From: CAVZTA01 sp963778025
GTDB taxonomy: Bacteria > Chloroflexota > Limnocylindria > Limnocylindrales > CSP1-4
Length of the DNA stretch: 64,000 nt
Reading direction: 5' to 3'
NCBI GenBank assembly: GCA_963778025.1
Contig: CAVZTA010000003.1
Coordinates: 310,001 to 374,000, forward strand
A program made the position numbers and the translations under genes. Shown piece after piece: positions 59,002 through 64,000 of this stretch. How positions within the stretch are numbered: position 1 is the stretch's first letter; every line of letters starts with the position of its first letter. The notes beneath the pieces were generated by a model. That model had not been told where the DNA came from and did not search any database. It saw only the letters and a list, made by a program, of their open reading frames with translations.

Positions 59002-59196
59002 TCAGCTCCGCGGCGAGCCGGCGACGAGGATGTACGCCATCATCGCCATCGCGACGCCCAGCGCGAACAGCATCACCACTCCGGCGTAGTCGATCTGCGC
59101 GTGCACCAGGTACGGCGCCAGCCAGTACACGAAGCCGATGAACACGAACAGGAGGCCGACGAGCGCGGCGTTCCGGGGATGCTTGAGCGGATGCAT
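59002..59196 (-). CDS. Small two-span membrane protein of the oxidase operon
   Basis: 64 residues from ATG 59196, preceded by GGAGG. Two hydrophobic helices: ALVGLLFVFIGFVYWLAPYL and VVMLFALGVAMAMMAYILV. It lies between coxC (13-bp gap) and the cupredoxin gene (10-bp gap), the place where small oxidase subunits such as the subunit-IV type are encoded. No further family match. Confidence 0.7.
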   Translation of the reverse strand: MHPLKHPRNAALVGLLFVFIGFVYWLAPYLVHAQIDYAGVVMLFALGVAMAMMAYILVAGSPRS

Positions 59197-59209
59197 CAGC
59201 GACCTCCGG

Positions 59210-59884
59210 TCACAGGATGTACAGGATCGAGAACAGGAGGATCCAGACGACGTCGACGAAGTGCCAGTAGAGCGACGTCGCCTCGACCATGTCGTGATGG
59301 CGCGCTGAGAACTGGCCGGCCATGCCGCGATAGAGGACCGTCGCGAGCATGATGACGCCACCGAACACGTGGGCCCCGTGGAAGCCGGTGAGCGTGAAGT
59401 ACGTCGTCCCGAATGGTCCGGACGCGAGCGTGAGGCCCTCGGAGAACAGCACCGTGTAGTCGTACGCCTGCATCAGCAGGAAGGTGATGCCCAGGACGAC
59501 CGTCACCCCGATGTTCCGGACGAGCCCCTTGCGGTCGCCCTGGCGGATCGCCCAGACGCCGAACTGGCAGGTGAACGACGACGTGATCAGGATGAGCGTC
59601 GCGGGCAGGATCAGGTTGAGCGCGCCGGTCTCGGTCGTGAACGGGATCCCGTTGTGGATCCCGATCGGCTGGAGCAGGTTGGCGAACTCCGTCGGTGGCC
59701 AGGGTGAGATGTTCGCCCGCAGGCTGAAGTAGGCCGCGAAGAGGCCGGCGAAGAACATCACCTCGGAGGTGATGAACAACAGCATCCCGAGGACCGGATT
59801 GCTGATCCCGCCCGAGGCGTCGTGGGCCAGCCCGCTGACGGGGCTGTGTTCGCTGGTGGTCAGCGCGTGGGCGTCGGTGGCCAT
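59210..59884 (-). CDS. coxC: Cytochrome c oxidase subunit III
   Basis: 224 residues from ATG 59884, 10 bp after coxA. Seven-helix or shorter subunit III with NPVLGMLLFITSEVMFFAGL near the start (Glu in the helix-III lipid pocket motif), QAYDYTVLF in the middle and GFHGAHVFGGVIMLA and WHFVDVVWILLFSILYIL at the end. All are conserved in COX3. It stabilises the proton-uptake pathway of subunit I. Confidence 0.95.
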   Translation of the reverse strand: MATDAHALTTSEHSPVSGLAHDASGGISNPVLGMLLFITSEVMFFAGLFAAYFSLRANISPWPPTEFANLLQPIGIHNGIPFTTETGALNLILPATLILITSSFTCQFGVWAIRQGDRKGLVRNIGVTVVLGITFLLMQAYDYTVLFSEGLTLASGPFGTTYFTLTGFHGAHVFGGVIMLATVLYRGMAGQFSARHHDMVEATSLYWHFVDVVWILLFSILYIL

Positions 59885-59894
59885 CGGCGGGCGC

Positions 59895-61556
59895 TCAGTG
59901 GGTCGGCTGCGGGGAGGAGTCCGGCCCGGGCGGGATCGCGCGGTCATGCGTGCGCCCATGACGCACATCGAACAGCGGCCGCTCGGAACGGATCTCGGGC
60001 AGGCGGTCGAAGTTGTAGGGCGGCGGCGGGGACGTCGTCGCCCACTCGAGCGTGTTGGCCTCCCACGGGTCGTCGCCGGCGATCTTGCCGCTGCGCAGCG
60101 AGATCAGCACGTTCCACAGGAACGGGATCATGCTGGCCGCGATCACGAAGCCGCCGATCGAGGCGACGAGGTTGAGCTCGTTCCAGCCGGCGTTCGCGGA
60201 GTAGTCGGCGATCCGGCGGGGCATGCCCGCGAGACCCAGGTTGTGCATCGGGAAGAACGTCAGGTTGAACCCGATGAACATCAGCACGAACTGGACCTTG
60301 CCCAGGGTCTCGTTGAGCATCCGACCGGTCATCTTCGGGAACCAGTAATAGATGCCCGCGAACACGCCGAACACCGAGCCGCCGAACAGGACGTAATGGA
60401 GGTGCGCGACCACCCAGTACGTGTCGTGGAGCGCGAAGTCGACGGGTACGGCGGCCGAGAACGCGCCGTTGATGCCGCCGATCAGGAACATCATGAGGAA
60501 GCCGACGGCGAACAGCAACGGCGTGGAGAAGGTGAGCTTGCCGCGCCACATCGTCGCCATCCAGTTGAACATCTTGACGCCGGTGGGCACCGCGATGAGG
60601 AACGTCATCAGCGAGAAGAACGGCAGGAACACCGCGCCGGTGGTGAACATGTGGTGTGCCCACACGGAGAAGCCGAGGGCACCGATCGCGACGGTCGCGA
60701 ACACGAACGCCCTGTAGCCGAACAGCGGCTTGCGCGAGAAGACCGGCAGCACCTCGCTGATGATGCCCATCGCGGGCAGCACCATGATGTAGACGGCGGG
60801 ATGCGAGTAGAACCAGAACACGTTCTGGTAGAGCACCGGCTGGCCGAGACCCGGGGTGAAGAACACACCGCCGTAGTTGCGGTCGATGAACAGCATCATC
60901 AGCGCGCTGGTCAGGACCGGCGTGGCCATGACCACGAGCACGCTCGTGGTGAGCACGGTCCACGCGAGGATGGGCATCCGGAACAGCGTCATCCCGGGGG
61001 CGCGCATCTTGAAGATGGTGACCAGGAAGTTGATGGCGCCCAGGATCGAGCTCGTCCCGATGAGGATCAGCCCCACGATCCAGAGGTCCGTGCCCGTGCC
61101 GTTGTACTGGGCGTGCGTGAGCGGCGGATACTCCGTCCAGCCCGACGCGGCCGCGCCATCGGTGATCAGGAAGCCCGAGGCCATCAGCAGGCCGCCCAGC
61201 GGCAGCAGCCAGAACGACAGCGCGTTGATCCGCGGGAACGCCATGTCCGGCGCGCCGATCTGGAGCGGCACGGCGTAGTTCCCGAAGCCCGCCAGGATCG
61301 GGATGATGAACAGGAACAGCATGAACGAGGCGTGCATCGTGAACGCCTGGTTGTAGAAGTTCTCGTTCAGGGCCTGCAGGCCGGGCTGCGCCAGCTCGAC
61401 GCGGACGAGCAGGGCGAGGATCCCGCCGGCGAAGAAGAAGACCAGCGAGTTGATCAGGTACAGGATCCCGATCTTCTTGTGGTCGGTCGTGGTCAGCCAT
61501 TCGTACAGCGCGCTGCGGTACGCGGGAGCGGCGGGGTGGAGCGTCGTCGTCGCCAT
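59895..61556 (-). CDS. coxA: Cytochrome c oxidase subunit I, A2 type
   Basis: 553 residues from ATG 61556, 11 bp after coxB. The catalytic subunit holding low-spin haem and the haem-CuB centre that reduces oxygen to water. The key helix reads FWFYSHPAVYIMVLPAMG: CuB His and the cross-linked Tyr are present, but the usual Glu of HPEVY is Ala and the YS pair precedes it, the hallmark of A2-type oxidases. CuB histidines follow in VWAHHMFTTG, and the haem ligands in YWVVAHLHYVLFGGSVFGVF. N-terminal haem His is in FTMHASFMLFLFIIP. Frame intact. Confidence 0.97.
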   Translation of the reverse strand: MATTTLHPAAPAYRSALYEWLTTTDHKKIGILYLINSLVFFFAGGILALLVRVELAQPGLQALNENFYNQAFTMHASFMLFLFIIPILAGFGNYAVPLQIGAPDMAFPRINALSFWLLPLGGLLMASGFLITDGAAASGWTEYPPLTHAQYNGTGTDLWIVGLILIGTSSILGAINFLVTIFKMRAPGMTLFRMPILAWTVLTTSVLVVMATPVLTSALMMLFIDRNYGGVFFTPGLGQPVLYQNVFWFYSHPAVYIMVLPAMGIISEVLPVFSRKPLFGYRAFVFATVAIGALGFSVWAHHMFTTGAVFLPFFSLMTFLIAVPTGVKMFNWMATMWRGKLTFSTPLLFAVGFLMMFLIGGINGAFSAAVPVDFALHDTYWVVAHLHYVLFGGSVFGVFAGIYYWFPKMTGRMLNETLGKVQFVLMFIGFNLTFFPMHNLGLAGMPRRIADYSANAGWNELNLVASIGGFVIAASMIPFLWNVLISLRSGKIAGDDPWEANTLEWATTSPPPPYNFDRLPEIRSERPLFDVRHGRTHDRAIPPGPDSSPQPTH

Positions 61557-61567
61557 CCTGGCCTTCC

Positions 61568-62773
61568 TCAGTTAGCCGTGAGCGTGCCGGTCATGTTCGG
61601 GTGCACATCGCAGACGAAGGTGTACGAGCCCGCGGCAAGCGCCGGGACCTGGTAGTCCTTGGCCGCGACGCCCGGGAAGATGTCGCCCTTGAACTTCGAG
61701 CCGCCGCTTGCGTCCTTGATCTCGACGTTGTGCGGGATGCTCGGGTCCTGGTTGTCGAAATGGAGCGTGAACGGGGCGCCCGCGGGCGCCTGGAGGGCGT
61801 TCGTCGAGAAGGCGACGCCCTTGGCCGAGAGCTCGACGGTCTGACCGGCGCTCCCGCCACCACCCGCGGACGGAGCCGGCCCGCCCGAGGCGGGCGGCTG
61901 ACCGGAGGCCCCGGGTTGACCCGACGGGGCGGGCGATCCGGGCGGCGGCGGGGTGGCATTGGCCGCGGCCACCTGCTGGTCGAACCACGCCTGGTATTCG
62001 GCGGCGGGGAGCGCGTGGACCTCGAACAGCATCGACCCGTGGAAGGGGCCGCACAGCTCGGCGCACTGGCCGCGGTAGACGCCCGGCTCCTCGACGGTGA
62101 ACTCGAACTGGTTGAAGCGACCCGGCACGACGTCGCGCTTGAACAGGAAGCGCGGCACGTAGAAGGCATGGATGACGTCCGGCGAGACCAGCGTCATCTT
62201 GATCTTCTCGCCCACGGGCACGACCATCCCGCCGCCCTCGCCGACCGGCAGGAACTGCGTGAACAGCTGCTCGTCGACGCCCGGGTTCGTCGACGCCGGG
62301 TCGAGGTAGTCGAACTGCCACTGGAAGCGCGCGGCGACCGCGCGGATCTGGACGGGGACCTCCGCGGAGACGACGTCGACCTTGTTCAGGCTCTGCCACG
62401 AGAAGAAGAACAGCACCGCGACGATGACCGTGGGGATGACGGTCCAGATGATCTCGACCAGGTTGTTGCCGTGCGTCTGGGGCGGCAGCTCGTCGTCGCC
62501 CGGCTTCCGGCGATAGCGAAAGACCGTGAACACGATGACGATCTCGACGACGAGGAAGATCGCGACGGCGATGTAGAAGACGAGGTCGTAGAGATCCTTG
62601 ATCTCGCGCGCCTGATCCGTGGCGGGGGGCGGCGGGAAGAAGCTCTGCCAGATGCTCGCGGGGGTCGCGCCGCGTGCGGCCAGGATCAGGATGATGACGA
62701 CCACGCTCACGACGATCAGCGTGGCGGCGATGAGCGGGCCGCGCCCGGTCGACGACCGGGAAGGTGTGGACAT
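61568..62773 (-). CDS. coxB: Cytochrome c oxidase subunit II fused to a C-terminal cupredoxin
   Basis: 401 residues from ATG 62773 (GAGGG upstream). After TM1 (LIAATLIVVSVVVIILILAA) and TM2 comes the CuA domain: His in SPDVIHAFYVPRF, then CAELCGPFHGSM with the two Cys, Glu, His and Met ligands, all present. A Gly/Pro/Ser-rich linker of about 40 residues (residues 265-305) follows, then a second copper domain of about 95 residues: His in SIPHNVEIKD and Cys, His and Met in FVCDVHPNMTGTL. The linker-cupredoxin replaces the cytochrome c domain usually fused in caa3-type CoxB. First gene of the operon. Confidence 0.95.
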   Translation of the reverse strand: MSTPSRSSTGRGPLIAATLIVVSVVVIILILAARGATPASIWQSFFPPPPATDQAREIKDLYDLVFYIAVAIFLVVEIVIVFTVFRYRRKPGDDELPPQTHGNNLVEIIWTVIPTVIVAVLFFFSWQSLNKVDVVSAEVPVQIRAVAARFQWQFDYLDPASTNPGVDEQLFTQFLPVGEGGGMVVPVGEKIKMTLVSPDVIHAFYVPRFLFKRDVVPGRFNQFEFTVEEPGVYRGQCAELCGPFHGSMLFEVHALPAAEYQAWFDQQVAAANATPPPPGSPAPSGQPGASGQPPASGGPAPSAGGGGSAGQTVELSAKGVAFSTNALQAPAGAPFTLHFDNQDPSIPHNVEIKDASGGSKFKGDIFPGVAAKDYQVPALAAGSYTFVCDVHPNMTGTLTAN

Positions 62774-62939
62774 CGATCCCTCGGCTGGTCTCGCCCCGGA
62801 CGCCCGACCGCGGGCCCCGGCGCGAAGTCGTCGATTCGTCTGGCCCGGACACGCGCCGACCTTCCGAGGCGGGGTCGCCGGACCGAGCCGATGATACCCG
62901 AGCGCCTCTCCACAGGCTGTCGTCCGCCGACGTGCGACG

Positions 62940-63983
62940 ATGCGCCTGGTGAGTCCCTCGTTCCCGTCGCGGTCCCGTGTGCGCGCGCTCGTCGTGGGGG
63001 TGGCGCTGGCGGCGCTCGTCGGGCTCGCGGCACCGCTGTCCGCGCTTGCGCACGGCGGGCCGAACCTGCCGCCGCCGTCGCCGGGCACGTTCCTGTTCGA
63101 CTGGGGATTCGACCCGCTGGTCTGGCTGCCGGCGATCGCGCTGGCCGTCGCCTGGTGGCGCGCGGTCGCTCACGTGCGACGGCGCCACCCGCAGAATCCG
63201 GTCCCGGCGAAGCGGTCCTGGTTCTTCTACAGCGGCCTGTTCGCCCTGGTGGTCGCGCTGGACTCGGGGCTCGCCCAGTACGACACCACGCTGTTCTCGG
63301 TGCACATGGTCCAGCACCTGCTGCTCACGCTGATCGCGCCGCCACTGCTGGCCCTGGCCGCCCCCGTGACCCTGATCCTGCGGGTCGCGTCGCCCGAGGA
63401 CCGGCGGCGGTGGATCCTGCCGGTGCTGCACTCACGGGTGCTCCGGGCGGTGTCGTTCCCGCCGGTCGCGTGGCTGATCTTCGCGGGCGTGCTCTGGGCG
63501 AGCCACTTCTCGCCGTTGTTCGACATCGCGCTCGAGAACGAGTGGGTCCATCGGCTGGAGCACGGGCTGTACCTGGGCGCGGCGATGCTGTTCTGGTGGC
63601 CGGTGTGCGGCGTCGATCCCTCACCGTGGCGGATGAAGTGGCCCGCGCGACTGCTGTACGTCGGGCTGCAGATGCCACAGAACACGTTCCTGGCACTGGT
63701 GATCTACTCGGCGACGGCGCCGCTGTACGCGCATTACGCGACGCTGACCCTGCCGTGGCTGCCTTCTGCCCTGTCCGATCAGCAGACCGCGGGCGGGATC
63801 ATGTGGCTGGCGGGCGATCTGCTGTTCCTGCTGGCGATCCTGCTGGGCGTCGGGGCATGGATGCGCGCCGAGGAGGTGTCGACGGCGCGTGAGGATCGGC
63901 GACTGGACGCGGAGCGGGCGTCGATCCGGGAGCGCGAGCAGCTCCTGGCGGCACGACGATCGGCGGAGCGGGGGAGCGAGTAG
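62940..63983 (+). CDS. ctaG: Cytochrome c oxidase assembly protein (caa3-type CtaG)
   Basis: 347 residues from ATG 62940, stop TAG 63983. Membrane protein with about seven helices: MVQHLLLTLIAPPLLALAAP is the signature helix pair with the conserved HxxQHLLL-like His, and SHFSPLFDIALENEWVHRLE and LEHGLYLGAAMLFWWPVCG are also typical. CtaG_Cox11-unrelated caa3_CtaG proteins help insert copper into the oxidase. It is divergent from coxB with 166 bp between the starts, probably sharing a control region. Confidence 0.92.
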   Translation: MRLVSPSFPSRSRVRALVVGVALAALVGLAAPLSALAHGGPNLPPPSPGTFLFDWGFDPLVWLPAIALAVAWWRAVAHVRRRHPQNPVPAKRSWFFYSGLFALVVALDSGLAQYDTTLFSVHMVQHLLLTLIAPPLLALAAPVTLILRVASPEDRRRWILPVLHSRVLRAVSFPPVAWLIFAGVLWASHFSPLFDIALENEWVHRLEHGLYLGAAMLFWWPVCGVDPSPWRMKWPARLLYVGLQMPQNTFLALVIYSATAPLYAHYATLTLPWLPSALSDQQTAGGIMWLAGDLLFLLAILLGVGAWMRAEEVSTAREDRRLDAERASIREREQLLAARRSAERGSE

Positions 63984-64000
63984 GCGCGCGCCTGCCCGGA

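Overview
The window is very GC-rich bacterial chromosome with strong G/C bias at third codon positions, short intergenic gaps and many GTG starts. The gene set suggests an aerobic, soil- or water-type heterotroph: a YSHP-type (A2) cytochrome oxidase, tandem epoxide hydrolases, trehalose/glucan-type glycosidases, LuxR-type AAA regulators and a DUF4386 protein. I would guess Chloroflexota (Limnocylindria-like), with Actinobacteriota as the alternative; this is inference from gene content only. There is no rRNA, CRISPR array, complete insertion sequence or prophage.

Layout. 0-12.6 kb: a heparinase-like gene cut by the left edge, an aminotransferase and a 2-hydroxyacid dehydrogenase, a flotillin/NfeD pair, a lipoprotein with beta-propeller-like repeats, a translationally coupled glucosidase/alpha-amylase pair, a thioredoxin-fold protein and an esterase-like hydrolase. 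12.6-29.5 kb: a detoxification and stress block with three tandem epoxide hydrolases, FtsH, two more alpha/beta hydrolases, two tandem LuxR-type ATPase regulators, a VOC protein, a pirin and an HdeD-like protein. Three promoters in this block share one operator-like motif. 29.6-38 kb: tRNA-Lys, a DUF4386 protein divergent from a NarL-type two-component pair, then about 4 kb of sparse, decayed DNA with small broken genes, an aldo/keto reductase remnant, paired palindromes and four copies of a degenerate repeat. 38-44 kb: an overlapping signalling operon (hybrid histidine kinase, CheY-like protein, receiver-cyclase) and a second TPR-type cyclase. 44-56 kb: mixed housekeeping genes (GIN-domain lipoprotein, UbiB-like kinase, AlkZ-like glycosylase, class V aminotransferase, MFS exporter, initiator tRNA, PadR operon, homocysteine methyltransferase). 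55.5-64 kb: an eight-gene cytochrome oxidase operon running leftwards, with the CtaG assembly gene divergent from it.

Two points dominate. First, about twenty otherwise intact, conserved genes are split by one-base frame changes, roughly three quarters of them fixed by removing one base and several lying in short G or C runs. This looks like residual indel error in the assembly more than biology, so gene boundaries should be read across those points. Second, the oxidase operon is unusual: both CoxB and a duplicated subunit-IV-like membrane protein end in the same plastocyanin-like copper domain, which suggests that electrons reach the oxidase through tethered cupredoxins instead of a fused cytochrome c.

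The epoxide hydrolase promoter, the promoter of a second Asp-nucleophile hydrolase and the HdeD promoter carry the same CCAGTCATC(C)GACYGG element. This points to a small local regulon whose regulator may be one of the two adjacent LuxR-type ATPases.
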